A stretch of DNA of 64,000 bases, taken from assembly GCA_039916305.1 (NCBI GenBank), contig JBDSLR010000042.1, forward strand, positions 1 to 64,000. Reading direction: 5' to 3'. The notes beneath the pieces were generated by a model that searched no databases, was not told where the DNA came from, and was given only the letters and a program-made list of their open reading frames with translations. Shown in pieces: positions 33,085-42,077 of the stretch. How positions within the stretch are numbered: position 1 is the first letter of the stretch; the number at the start of each line of letters is the position of its first letter. A program made the translations under genes and the position numbers. The DNA comes from JACMLD01 sp039916305 (GTDB lineage: Bacteria > Bacteroidota > Bacteroidia > Chitinophagales > Chitinophagaceae).

Positions 33085-33584
33085 GCTAAAAGTTTTTCAA
33101 GTCGCAGAATAGTTATTTTATTTTGCTCGGCTGCTGCCAGCCTGATTTCCGTTCCCTTTTCATTGAGCAAACGTGCCTGCAAAAGTGCCAGCATTTCGGC
33201 GGCTGACTTCCCGGTAGCGCAGACAATAAATATAAACCCAAATTTTTTTTCATACGCATCGTTGCCAGCAAGCAGGGCGTCAATGGTGTTTTCATCCGCA
33301 CCATGCGTTCCCTGCTGTTCATTAACAGTCCAATGTACTGTTGCCGAAAATTTCTTTGCCAGTGTTTCCCGGCTGCCTATACGTGGGTGATGCGTAAATG
33401 CTTCCAGCCAATCAGCGGGTTTGCATTGCCACCACTGTGTTGCCGCAACCTTTAGCAAACTGGCTTTATCAGCAAACGGAAATTGCGCCATCATTTTTTG
33501 CACCCATGCAGCAGCCCCACAACATTTTTCCAGGCTTGCTGTTTGCTCCGTTTTTGACAAATGATTAAGTTCCGTTAAAGTCAT
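33081..33584 (-). CDS. uraD: OHCU decarboxylase (2-oxo-4-hydroxy-4-carboxy-5-ureidoimidazoline decarboxylase)
   Basis: The 167-residue helical enzyme decarboxylates OHCU to S-allantoin. The signature FTHHPRIGSRETLAKKF contains the catalytic histidine, and the C-terminal EIRLAAAEQNKITILRLEKLL is typical. It starts six bases after the ureidoglycine aminohydrolase gene and overlaps the HIU hydrolase gene. Length matches the family and no key residue is missing. Confidence 0.96.
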   Translation of the reverse strand: MTLTELNHLSKTEQTASLEKCCGAAAWVQKMMAQFPFADKASLLKVAATQWWQCKPADWLEAFTHHPRIGSRETLAKKFSATVHWTVNEQQGTHGADENTIDALLAGNDAYEKKFGFIFIVCATGKSAAEMLALLQARLLNEKGTEIRLAAAEQNKITILRLEKLLA

Positions 33585-33590
33585 ATACCA

Positions 33591-34337
33591 TTACACCTTT
33601 GTGGGAAACCGGTTTATATTCTTGTAATAAATATACACGGCGGGTTCTTTACCCATGGCAGTAAACCATTGCTGGCAATAAGGCGCCATCCAGATGGAAT
33701 CGCCTTTTTTAACCGGGTACCAGTCCTGCCCCAGCATATAAACCCCCTGCCCCTGCAAGTACATAAGGCCATGCTCCATAATATGGGTTTCTACCATGGG
33801 CAGGTGGCCACCACTATCATACGTGAAAATATTTACGGCCATATCAAAAGACAAACTATCGGGTAGCAATACCTGCAAACGCAGGGCCGGATCGCCCAGG
33901 TACGCAGGCGCCGGTACAGCTGCGGCATCCCCAAAAAGAACGGAAGGTACCGGCTGACCATCCAGCGGCTCATACACTTTATGAAAAGTAAGTATTTCTG
34001 CCCCTTCGTCTATATCCAGTAAAGTGTATGCAGCTTTCACCGGAACGTATACAAAATTACCAGGATGCAATTCTCTTGTTACCCCGGCAATATTGGCTTT
34101 TAAAGAACCTGTAATAACATAAAAAAATAATTGTGACTCTACCGTTCTGCCTTCTATCCTGGCAAGTTTGCCCGCAGTTATCAATGTTTGACAGAGGTGC
34201 GCCCCCATGGCTTCATTTATGATCACATTAACCCGGCAGTTAACCCAACCCGGCACATTGCTGTTTATATACCCGTCCGGGCTTATGATGGCATGATTAC
34301 TTTTTACGACTGATCTTGTTAATGCTGATATATCCAT
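33591..34337 (-). CDS. (S)-Ureidoglycine aminohydrolase, bicupin
   Basis: The 248-residue protein has two cupin domains. TRSVVKSNHAIISPDGYINSNVPGWVNCRVNVIINEAMGAHL opens the first, and the second has GGHLPMVETHIMEHGLMYLQGQGVYMLG followed by GDSIWMAPYCQQWFTAMG, with the metal-binding His/Glu set of the AllE/UGlyAH family. It releases ammonia from S-ureidoglycine to give S-ureidoglycolate. Its presence implies that allantoate is degraded by the amidohydrolase route, not by allantoicase, and that ureidoglycolate is the next intermediate. Confidence 0.94.
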   Translation of the reverse strand: MDISALTRSVVKSNHAIISPDGYINSNVPGWVNCRVNVIINEAMGAHLCQTLITAGKLARIEGRTVESQLFFYVITGSLKANIAGVTRELHPGNFVYVPVKAAYTLLDIDEGAEILTFHKVYEPLDGQPVPSVLFGDAAAVPAPAYLGDPALRLQVLLPDSLSFDMAVNIFTYDSGGHLPMVETHIMEHGLMYLQGQGVYMLGQDWYPVKKGDSIWMAPYCQQWFTAMGKEPAVYIYYKNINRFPTKV

Positions 34338-34394
34338 CTTATTTATCTTAATGTGCAGTAGCTGTTTTGCGAATAATTACTTTGCCGCGGTTAT

Positions 34395-35645
34395 TCATTT
34401 AACACGTTCTTTTATAGTATTTATCAACCGCCGGATAAAGTTATCAGAAACTTTAATAGCAGCTGCCATATCTTTTAATTCAACTGCTTCCAGCGGGTTA
34501 TGGCTGATGCCTTTAAAACAGCGTACAAAAAGCATCGCTACCGGCGCAACAGCAGCAATCGCTACACCATCATGCCCGGCGCCGCTCAGCATTTCAACCA
34601 GCGGATAACCGGCTTCCTCCACCGATTGTGCGAGCAAGCTTTTTAATTTACCATCACATAGTACCGGCGCTGTATGCTGCACCAGTTTCCATTCCGGGAT
34701 AATGTTGCGTTTCGTACAAATAGCCAGGCACTTGTTTCGAAGTTGTTCATATGCTGTAGCGCCTGCAGTTTCATTTGCACTTCTCAAATCAAGGCTGCAG
34801 ATTACTTCTCCTGCAATGGTATTGCTTGCTGCGTTGGTAACCTGTAGTTTTCCTACTGTGGTTACCACATTATTGCTAATTGCCAGCTTTTCTGCTTCCA
34901 GGATAAATTCCGCAGCGCAGCACAATGCATCATTGCGCATGTGCATGGGCACTGTACCTGCATGGCCTGCTACACCACTAAAAATAATTTCTGCCCTTCT
35001 TTGCCCGGCAATTGCAGTTACCAGGCCAACAGGAATATTTTTTTCATACAGCACCGGCCCCTGTTCAATATGAATTTCAAAATAACCAAGCCAGTCAGTG
35101 GCCGCAATAGCATCTGCCTTTAATTGATCTGTGTCGCCATCCATCTGCTCAATTACTTCGTATAAGCTAATACCATGCTCATCTTTTTTATTCAGCAGGC
35201 TTGTTTCAAATGAACCGGCTACTACTTTACTGCCGAGGTAGGTTGTGTGAAAGCGAACACCTTCTTCGTCACTAAAAGCAATCAGCTCAATATGAAAAGG
35301 CAGCGCTGTACCGGATTGAATTATATCTTCTATGACAGCAAGTCCCATCAACACACCCATGGGACCATCAAATTTGCCGGCATTCCGAACGGTGTCTATA
35401 TGGGATGCAATGACCAGTGTTTTAGCAGCAGGATTATCGGACAATAGCCGCCCCCGGACATTACCAATATTATCAATGCGGGCATCCATTCCGGCCGTCT
35501 GCATCCAAGCTAATACCTTGCTGCTGCCCTGTAAAAAAGCGGCTGTGCCAAACAGGCGGGTAATGCCATTGGCTTCCTCACTGATGGCGGCCAGTTCATT
35601 GATCCGCTCCATTATTTTTTGTGCTCTTTGCAATTGGTTTGTCAT
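34395..35645 (-). CDS. allC: Allantoate amidohydrolase (M20 family)
   Basis: The 416-residue dinuclear metal enzyme removes one carbamoyl from allantoate to give S-ureidoglycine, CO2 and ammonia. M20 metal motifs are ASHIDTVRNAGKFDGPMGV, FSDEEGVRF, IEQGPVLYEKNIPVG and the final SGAGHDGVAIAAVAPVAMLFVRCFKGISHNPLEAV. IAGQRRAEIIFSGVAGHAGTVPMHMRNDAL lies in the dimerisation domain. Related M20 enzymes act on ureidoglycolate, so dual activity cannot be excluded. It follows allantoinase by four bases. Confidence 0.9.
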   Translation of the reverse strand: MTNQLQRAQKIMERINELAAISEEANGITRLFGTAAFLQGSSKVLAWMQTAGMDARIDNIGNVRGRLLSDNPAAKTLVIASHIDTVRNAGKFDGPMGVLMGLAVIEDIIQSGTALPFHIELIAFSDEEGVRFHTTYLGSKVVAGSFETSLLNKKDEHGISLYEVIEQMDGDTDQLKADAIAATDWLGYFEIHIEQGPVLYEKNIPVGLVTAIAGQRRAEIIFSGVAGHAGTVPMHMRNDALCCAAEFILEAEKLAISNNVVTTVGKLQVTNAASNTIAGEVICSLDLRSANETAGATAYEQLRNKCLAICTKRNIIPEWKLVQHTAPVLCDGKLKSLLAQSVEEAGYPLVEMLSGAGHDGVAIAAVAPVAMLFVRCFKGISHNPLEAVELKDMAAAIKVSDNFIRRLINTIKERVK

Positions 35646-35649
35646 GTTT

Positions 35650-36990
35650 TTACTTCAAAATAATTTTTCCCTGGTTAAGCCGGGTAAAAGTACCGTTGTC
35701 AAAAACCTTTACGCCCTGTAGCCAGGTTTGTGCCACGGTGCCGTATAGTTGCTCATTCAGGTAAGGCGTTATTTTATGCCGGTGCTGAATAATGGATTCT
35801 GTTACGGTGAATGACTGCTCCGGGTTCCATACTACCAGGTCGGCGGTATATCCCCTGGCAATTTTGCCTTTGTTGTTTTCGTTACCCATCAGCCGGGCTG
35901 GTTTTTCACACAGCCACATAGCCATATCCGTTATGCCGGCATTCCTTTTTTTGGCTGCCGTCCATAGTGCCGGTAATGCAAATTGTATGGAAGCAATACC
36001 ACCCCATGCCTTGCTGAAATCACCAGTTTGCAGTTCTTTCAGCGCAGGTGTTGCCGGGGAGTGGTCAGTAGCTGCAAAATCAATCACCCCGCTTTTCAGT
36101 GCATCCCATAAAAGTTCATTGTTTTCCTGCTCGCGTATGGGCGGAGCGCATTTGAAAGCTGTTTGCCCGTCTTTAATATTTTCTGCAGCAAAATAAAGGT
36201 AGTGCTGTGCCGTCTCAACGGTAATAGGCAATCCTTTTTGTTTGGCATTTTTTATTTGTTCAACAGAACCGGAGGAAGACAAATGAACAATATGCGTACG
36301 GCACATATATTGTTCGCATAACCTGATCATCATGGCAATGGCCTCATCTTCCCAACTGCGGGGCCGACTTATAAGATAATCATGGTAGGATCTTTTATTA
36401 GCCATTGTTTCTTTATCATGAGGGGTGGTCAATTCACAATGCACCAATAGTGGCAGGCCCAGCCTGGCAATAATGGGCATCGCTTTATGTAAATCAGCTT
36501 CGGTAACATTGGGAAATTCATCTATGCCTGAATGGGTAAGAAAAGCTTTAAAACCCAGCACGCCTTTGGCTGCCATTGGCTCAATGTCTTTTACGTTACC
36601 TGGTATAAGCCCCCCCCAGAAACCACAGTTGGTATGCAATTTATTATGGGCAGCCTGTATTTTTTCATCAAAAGCTGCTGCTGTAACTGTAACGGGGGAT
36701 GCATTGAGCGGCATTTCTACCAGGGAGGTGACACCACCGGCAATGGCGGCCCTGGTAGCGGTATCGAAACCTTCCCATTCTGTTCTGCCCGGTTCATTGA
36801 TATGTACATGCGGATCAATGACGCCGGCCATGACAACATTATCGCCCGCTTCAACAAACGGCATAGCAGGGAGCTGCACCAGCCCATCCAGTATTTCTGT
36901 AATGATACCGTCTGTTATTATTATAGTGGCATTTTTTAGAGTGCCTTCACTAATGATCCTGGTACTGTGTATTGCTGATTTCAAATGCAC
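35650..36990 (-). CDS. allB: Allantoinase
   Basis: The 446-residue amidohydrolase opens the allantoin ring to allantoate. It has DPHVHINEPGRTEWEGF (first metal histidines), LGFKAFLTHSG with the carboxylated lysine, CELTTPHDKE, THIVHLSSSGSVEQI and AATDHSPATPALK (final aspartate). The start is a GTG at 36990. It is the first gene of the 17.5-kb minus-strand cluster, and the intergenic dyad upstream may control the whole set. Confidence 0.94.
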   Translation of the reverse strand: MHLKSAIHSTRIISEGTLKNATIIITDGIITEILDGLVQLPAMPFVEAGDNVVMAGVIDPHVHINEPGRTEWEGFDTATRAAIAGGVTSLVEMPLNASPVTVTAAAFDEKIQAAHNKLHTNCGFWGGLIPGNVKDIEPMAAKGVLGFKAFLTHSGIDEFPNVTEADLHKAMPIIARLGLPLLVHCELTTPHDKETMANKRSYHDYLISRPRSWEDEAIAMMIRLCEQYMCRTHIVHLSSSGSVEQIKNAKQKGLPITVETAQHYLYFAAENIKDGQTAFKCAPPIREQENNELLWDALKSGVIDFAATDHSPATPALKELQTGDFSKAWGGIASIQFALPALWTAAKKRNAGITDMAMWLCEKPARLMGNENNKGKIARGYTADLVVWNPEQSFTVTESIIQHRHKITPYLNEQLYGTVAQTWLQGVKVFDNGTFTRLNQGKIILK

Positions 36991-37345
36991 TTATTTTAAT
37001 AAAAAAAGGTCCTGCGTAATTGATTAAGTTACGGAGACTTTTACGCGTTTCAAAAGATTATCTGCTTTGCTGCCCGCATATTAGCAATATTCAGCCTTTG
37101 TTCCTGGAAGCTGTTTACAATTGAAATTTTTGTAAACTGTTTTAATTGCTGAAGGCTGCGACCGCAGGATATTCCACGGCCGGCGTCTGCGCGGGTTGCT
37201 TTTGGATGCACTTTCATTTCAGAATACTACCGCAGACAATTTTTAAAATGTCGGGCCCCATACAATCACTCCCGTAAAAAAGCCGCACCTTTATATATTA
37301 TTTAAGGCTTTATTGTTTATCATTGATTTCAATTGAACGCTTATC
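36991..37345. other. Divergent intergenic region between the purine cluster and cysE
   Basis: About 355 bp contain the nested dyad at 37092-37158 and otherwise AT-rich DNA. Both divergent promoters must be here, but no perfect TAnnTTTG box is visible on either strand. Confidence 0.5.
37092..37158. promoter_or_regulatory. Nested dyad, possible operator of the purine-degradation cluster
   Basis: An outer pair CAGCCTT (37092-37098) and AAGGCTG (37152-37158) encloses an inner pair GTTTACAA (37113-37120) and TTGTAAAC (37130-37137). It lies about 100 bp upstream of the allantoinase GTG. Regulator-binding function is inferred, and no regulator gene is adjacent. Confidence 0.45.
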
Positions 37346-38158
37346 ATGAACAAAGATTTTTTTCAATCCATTTTTGATAAACAGCAGCTTACAGAAGATG
37401 TACCGCCCAACAGTGTAATTACAGACTGGGCGCTGCAACTGGTGCGGTTGCTGTATCCTGAATTATCAAAGCAATTTTTTTCCACGCCCCTGCAGTTTGA
37501 AGCTGCGTTTCAGCAACTGGAGAGCAGCCTGGTGAGTATACTGGAAAGTACCAAAGAATGCCAGAACTGCGATAACCGGATCAAAGCAAAAACCTTTTTT
37601 CGGCAATTACCCGAGATTTACCGCCTGTTGAATGCAGATGTAACTGCCATAGCAGAAGGCGATCCCGCTGCAAAAAGTGAGTTTGAAGTTATCCGGACTT
37701 ATCCCGGTTTTTTTGCCATCTGCTTTTACCGCATTGCACATGCCCTGCTAAAACAGGATATTCCTTTGCTGCCACGCATACTTACTGAATACGCGCATTC
37801 GCAAACGGGCATCGATATACACCCTGGCGCAGAAATTGGCGAACACCTGTATATTGACCACGGCACCGGCACCGTAATTGGTGAGACCTGCAAAATTGGC
37901 AACCATGTAAAACTCTACCAGGGCGTTACCCTTGGTGCGCTGAGTGTAGATAAAAGCATGGCTTTTACCAAGCGCCATCCTACCGTAGAAGACTACGTGA
38001 TTATATATTCAGGCGCTACTATACTGGGCGGGGAAACAACGATTGGGCACCATAGTATTATTGGCGGAAATGTGTGGCTCACTAAAAGCGTGCAACCCTA
38101 TTCAGCGGTTTACCACAAAGCGGAAATAGAAATTACGGAGCGAAAGCTGACACACTAA
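37346..38158 (+). CDS. cysE: Serine O-acetyltransferase
   Basis: The 270-residue enzyme acetylates serine with acetyl-CoA, the first step of cysteine synthesis. An N-terminal helical region is followed by the left-handed beta-helix of hexapeptide repeats (HPGAEIGEHLYIDHGTGTVIGETCKIGNHVKLYQGVTLGAL through TILGGETTIGHHSIIGGNVWLT). This is the longer type with an extended N-terminus common in Bacteroidota. It is followed 28 bp later by cysteine synthase, so the two consecutive steps form an operon. Confidence 0.93.
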   Translation: MNKDFFQSIFDKQQLTEDVPPNSVITDWALQLVRLLYPELSKQFFSTPLQFEAAFQQLESSLVSILESTKECQNCDNRIKAKTFFRQLPEIYRLLNADVTAIAEGDPAAKSEFEVIRTYPGFFAICFYRIAHALLKQDIPLLPRILTEYAHSQTGIDIHPGAEIGEHLYIDHGTGTVIGETCKIGNHVKLYQGVTLGALSVDKSMAFTKRHPTVEDYVIIYSGATILGGETTIGHHSIIGGNVWLTKSVQPYSAVYHKAEIEITERKLTH

Positions 38159-38186
38159 TTTCACTAACTTATACGAATAAACACAA

Positions 38187-39059
38187 ATGGCCAGTATACT
38201 TGATTTGGTAGGCAATACGCCTATGGTAGAAATTACAAAGTTAAACCCTAACCCGGCGGTGCGCATCTTTGCCAAGCTGGAAGGCAATAATCCCGGTGGC
38301 AGCGTTAAAGACCGGCCCGCGCTTAACATGATAAGAAGTGCGCTTGAACGGGGCGATATAAACCCCGGAACAAAATTAGTGGAAGCTACCAGCGGTAATA
38401 CCGGTATTGCACTGGCCATGATTGCCCGGCTTTATAACCTGGAGATTGAATTGGTAATGCCCTCCACCTCTACCCGTGAGCGAACCCTTACCATGGAGGC
38501 CTTTGGTGCAAAAGTGACGTTGCTGGAAAATATAGAAACCTGCCGGGATTATGCCGAAGAAAAAGGTGCCGGCGGCGAATATTTTTTGCTGAACCAGTTT
38601 GCCAATCCCGACAACTACCTGGCTCACTATAAAACTACCGGGCCTGAAATATGGAAGGATACCGGAGGCGGCATCACGCACTTTGTAAGTTCCATGGGCA
38701 CTACCGGCACCATCATGGGCACGTCCATGTTTCTGAAGGAGCAAAATCCGGCCGTACAAATAATTGGCTGCCAGCCCACCGAAGAAGCGTCTATACCAGG
38801 TATCCGCCGCTGGCCGGCCGCCTACCTGCCTAAAATATTTGATGCCAAAAGAGTGGATCGAACGATGGATATCAGTCAGCAGGAAGCTATTGATTTTACC
38901 CGCCAGCTTGCCAAAACAGAAGCTATTTTTGCTGGTATGAGTAGTGGTGGCGCCGCCTCGGCTGCCATACGGGTGGCCAATGAATTAAGCACTGGAGTAA
39001 TTGTATTTATTGCGTGCGACCGTGGCGACCGGTATTTAAGCAGTGATTTGTTTGGGTAG
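38187..39059 (+). CDS. cysM: Cysteine synthase (PLP-dependent, CysM type)
   Basis: The 290-residue fold-type II PLP enzyme converts O-acetylserine and sulfide to cysteine. The PLP lysine lies in NNPGGSVKDRPALNM, the substrate-binding loop is EATSGNTGIALAM, and the phosphate loop follows in SSMGTTGTIMGTSMFL. Its short length and the KDRPA context resemble CysM more than CysK. It is in an operon with cysE. Confidence 0.92.
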   Translation: MASILDLVGNTPMVEITKLNPNPAVRIFAKLEGNNPGGSVKDRPALNMIRSALERGDINPGTKLVEATSGNTGIALAMIARLYNLEIELVMPSTSTRERTLTMEAFGAKVTLLENIETCRDYAEEKGAGGEYFLLNQFANPDNYLAHYKTTGPEIWKDTGGGITHFVSSMGTTGTIMGTSMFLKEQNPAVQIIGCQPTEEASIPGIRRWPAAYLPKIFDAKRVDRTMDISQQEAIDFTRQLAKTEAIFAGMSSGGAASAAIRVANELSTGVIVFIACDRGDRYLSSDLFG

Positions 39060-39179
39060 GAAAAGTCAAAATTGAAAAGTGAAAATTAAAAAAATAACTG
39101 CCGGGTGTTTTTTTATTCTTGTTTTTGCACAGCAAAAGCTTTTGAATTTTAGTTTTTAACTTTTTTTTACTTTAAAAGA

Positions 39180-40181
39180 CTAGCTTTTCCCCAGGTCTAT
39201 TTCGGTGTTATCGCCAATATTCAGGCTGCGGCTCTCGCCCTTTAAGTCAGTATCACTGCCTATCAATGAATGAGTAAGCACAATATCCAGCAGGTTGGCA
39301 AAAGCGCCAATGATAGAATCTTTTACAATAGAATAGTTAATTGACACTTTTTCACCAATGGCCACATTGGGGCCAATAATGGAATTTTTGATATCACAGC
39401 CGGCAGCTATGCTAACAGGCGGGATGATGATGCTGTTCTCAAACTTGTGATCATCGGACACTACATGGCCAAACTTTTTCAGCAGCGTTGCATTGCTTTC
39501 CAGCAACGAGTCCTTGCGGCCGCAATCAAACCAGTTCTGTACTTTATAAGGCTGTATTTTTACCCCGTTCTGGATCATGCACTCCAGCGCATCCGTAAGG
39601 TTAAATTCACCGCCGCGGCTTTTTATCTGGTTGCGTATATTATTGTCGAGGCAAATAAATAATGAGGCTGATTCTTTAATGCGGTAGATGCCTACCAGCG
39701 CCATGTTTGATTTAGGCATCTGCGGTTTTTCTATCACCTTGCTTACAAAACCATCCTCATTTATTTCAGCTACACCAAAGGCCCGTGGATCATCCACTTT
39801 CTTTACACCCACCATGGAATATTCGCTTTGTAAGACTTCGTCCACACTATACTCACAGATAGAATCGCCCAGCACAATAAACACCTCATCATCGCCCACA
39901 ATATCTTTTGTAAGCATAATGGCATGGCCAAGGCCCTGTCTTTCATTCTGGTGTATAAAATGACTTTGCAGGTAAGGGTATTTCTCCCGTACATAATCCT
40001 GTATCTTATCACCCAGGTAACCAATGATAAAAATAAATTCTGTTATACCGGCATCGTGCAACTGCTCAATGATAATGCTGAGTACCGTTTTACCGGCAAG
40101 AGGAATAAGCGCTTTAGGCTGTGTATATGTATGCGGACGAAGCTTGGTACCGGCACCAGCTACAGGAATAATTGCTTTCAT
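39180..40181 (-). CDS. Sugar-phosphate nucleotidyltransferase with C-terminal left-handed beta-helix
   Basis: About 333 residues from the ATG at 40181 (MKAIIPVAGAGTKLRPHTYTQPKALIPLAGKT), the canonical nucleotide-binding N-terminus. The upstream 20 codons of the frame are unlike the family. The Rossmann-like domain (to about 235) has VLGDSICEYS with the metal aspartate, and IEKPQMPKSN. The C-terminus has hexapeptide-like repeats (SIIIPPVSIAAGCDIKNSIIGPNVAIGE). It makes an NDP-sugar, probably dTDP- or UDP-glucose, for envelope polysaccharide. The exact sugar cannot be fixed from sequence. Confidence 0.87.
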   Translation of the reverse strand: MKAIIPVAGAGTKLRPHTYTQPKALIPLAGKTVLSIIIEQLHDAGITEFIFIIGYLGDKIQDYVREKYPYLQSHFIHQNERQGLGHAIMLTKDIVGDDEVFIVLGDSICEYSVDEVLQSEYSMVGVKKVDDPRAFGVAEINEDGFVSKVIEKPQMPKSNMALVGIYRIKESASLFICLDNNIRNQIKSRGGEFNLTDALECMIQNGVKIQPYKVQNWFDCGRKDSLLESNATLLKKFGHVVSDDHKFENSIIIPPVSIAAGCDIKNSIIGPNVAIGEKVSINYSIVKDSIIGAFANLLDIVLTHSLIGSDTDLKGESRSLNIGDNTEIDLGKS

Positions 40182-40706
40182 GTTTGTATGTGTTTCTACA
40201 GTTTCTTTCAACACCGGAAAAGCGGATGCTGTATTTTGCAAACAAAGGGCTGCAGCCTACAACAAATGCCTTCTGTAAAAATGCATGAAAGTAGGGTTTT
40301 TTATGTTTTCAGGCTCATTTTAAATTGCCCTTTATTAAAACCTAATTACCAGTTTATTTAAAATAAGCCAATAAGAAGTAACGACTTTATCCGGGCCTGT
40401 TTTTTCTGCCTGCGGTGAACCTATTATGCCAGCGTAATGTAAAAAACATAGCTTCCTTATTACGAACTTATTACAAAGACAAGCACCCGGTGCCGGATTG
40501 GTAAGGAGCCGCCAGCAATTTTCCAGGCACTGTAACTTTCTGAAAGTCCAAAAAAAATATTCCGTCATTATTTTGTGACCCCTGAAAAGCGCGAAACTTG
40601 AAAACTGGTATAGCCAGTCACTGAAATATTATATGTTAACAACAATTCTTTCCACCAAAATTGAGGGCCTTGTTTCTTTTATTCATAGTTCGCCTATTTT
40701 TGCGCC
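40182..40706. other. Divergent intergenic region upstream of glyA
   Basis: About 525 bp without a supported gene. The glyA promoter box is at its right end. I looked for glycine or tetrahydrofolate riboswitch-like structure and found nothing convincing. Confidence 0.45.
40695..40702 (+). promoter_or_regulatory. Bacteroidota-type -7 box directly before glyA
   Basis: TATTTTTG matches TAnnTTTG and ends only four bases before the glyA ATG at 40707. A TTG lies about 20 bases upstream (in GGGCCTTG), the usual -33 spacing. If used, transcription would begin at or near the start codon, giving a leaderless or nearly leaderless mRNA. Confidence 0.6.
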
Positions 40707-41987
40707 ATGCAAAGAGATAATTTAGTTTTTGATCTTATTCGTAAAGAACTGGAGCGTCAGCGCCATGGTATAGAACTCATTGCTTCTGAGAACTTTACAT
40801 CATTACAGGTAATGCAGGCCATGGGTGGTGTAATGACTAACAAATACGCAGAAGGTTATCCTGGCCGCCGCTATTATGCAGGCTGCGAAATTGTAGACCA
40901 AACAGAACAGCTGGCCATCGACCGGCTTAAACAAATATTCAGTTGCGATTATGCCAACGTGCAACCGCACAGCGGAGCCCAGGCAAATGCTGCCGTTTTA
41001 CTGGCCATTTTACAGGCTGGCGATAAAATACTGGGGCTTGACCTTAGCATGGGCGGCCATTTAACGCATGGTTCATCCGTTAATTTCAGCGGTAAATTAT
41101 ACCAGCCATTTTTTTATGGCGTAAAAAAAGAAACCGGCCTGGTAGATTATGAAATGCTGGAAGCGCAGGCAAGAAAAGAAAAACCAAAACTGATTATTTG
41201 CGGCGCTTCTGCTTACAGTCGCGACTGGGATTATGCCCGTATCCGTAAAGTGGCCGATGAAGTGGGTGCTTTTGTAATGTGCGATATGGCACACCCCGCA
41301 GGACTGATTGCAAAAAACTTATTGAATTCCCCTTTTGAGCATTGTCATATTGTTACCTCCACCACGCACAAAACATTGCGCGGACCAAGGGGTGGCATAA
41401 TACTGATGAAAAAAGATTTTGATAACCATTTTGGATTGAAAGACGTAAAAGGCAATACCCGGCCCATGAGCAATTTGCTTGACATGGCGGTATTTCCAGG
41501 TATACAAGGCGGACCGCTGCAACACGTAATAGCGGCCAAAGCGATTGCCTTCGGCGAAATTCTTACCGACGAATTTACAGATTATGCCAAACAGGTAGTT
41601 ACCAATGCCCAGGCCATGGCCAAAGCGTTTGTAGATAAAGGCTACCAACTCATAAGCAGTGGTACAGACAATCATTTAATGCTGATTGACCTGCGCAATA
41701 AAAACATCAGTGGCAAGAAAGCAGAGCAGGCCCTGGTAAAAGCAGATATTACACTGAATAAAAACATGGTGCCGTTTGATGACAAAAGTGCTTTTGTAAC
41801 ATCGGGCATACGGGTAGGCACACCCGCTATTACAACGCGTGGCCTTAAAGAAGAACATATGCAGTTTGTAGTAAATGTAATAGACAATGTGCTGATGAAT
41901 GCGGACGATGAAAACGTTATCAGCACAGTACGCAAACAGGTTAATGAATTTATGGGTCAGTTTGAATTATACCCGGAACTGGGCTGA
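40707..41987 (+). CDS. glyA: Serine hydroxymethyltransferase
   Basis: The 426-residue PLP enzyme interconverts serine and glycine while charging tetrahydrofolate with a one-carbon unit. Landmarks are GIELIASENFTS, NKYAEGYPGRRYYAGCEIVD, NVQPHSGAQANAAVL, the PLP lysine in VTSTTHKTLRGPRGG, and DNHLMLIDLRNKNISG. The start matches family N-termini (MQRDNLVFDLIRKE). It is monocistronic, with a -7 box just before the ATG. Confidence 0.97.
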   Translation: MQRDNLVFDLIRKELERQRHGIELIASENFTSLQVMQAMGGVMTNKYAEGYPGRRYYAGCEIVDQTEQLAIDRLKQIFSCDYANVQPHSGAQANAAVLLAILQAGDKILGLDLSMGGHLTHGSSVNFSGKLYQPFFYGVKKETGLVDYEMLEAQARKEKPKLIICGASAYSRDWDYARIRKVADEVGAFVMCDMAHPAGLIAKNLLNSPFEHCHIVTSTTHKTLRGPRGGIILMKKDFDNHFGLKDVKGNTRPMSNLLDMAVFPGIQGGPLQHVIAAKAIAFGEILTDEFTDYAKQVVTNAQAMAKAFVDKGYQLISSGTDNHLMLIDLRNKNISGKKAEQALVKADITLNKNMVPFDDKSAFVTSGIRVGTPAITTRGLKEEHMQFVVNVIDNVLMNADDENVISTVRKQVNEFMGQFELYPELG

Positions 41988-42077
41988 AAAAACAGGGCAT
42001 AGGGTGCAAGGCAACCGGTATTTAAGCAGACCTTCTACCCGCTGCCTTTGCTGCAATCATCATAAAAGTATTTCACC

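Noticed and set aside
40242..40706. Possible riboswitch upstream of glyA
   Set aside because: I could not fit glycine, SAM or tetrahydrofolate riboswitch cores to the sequence.
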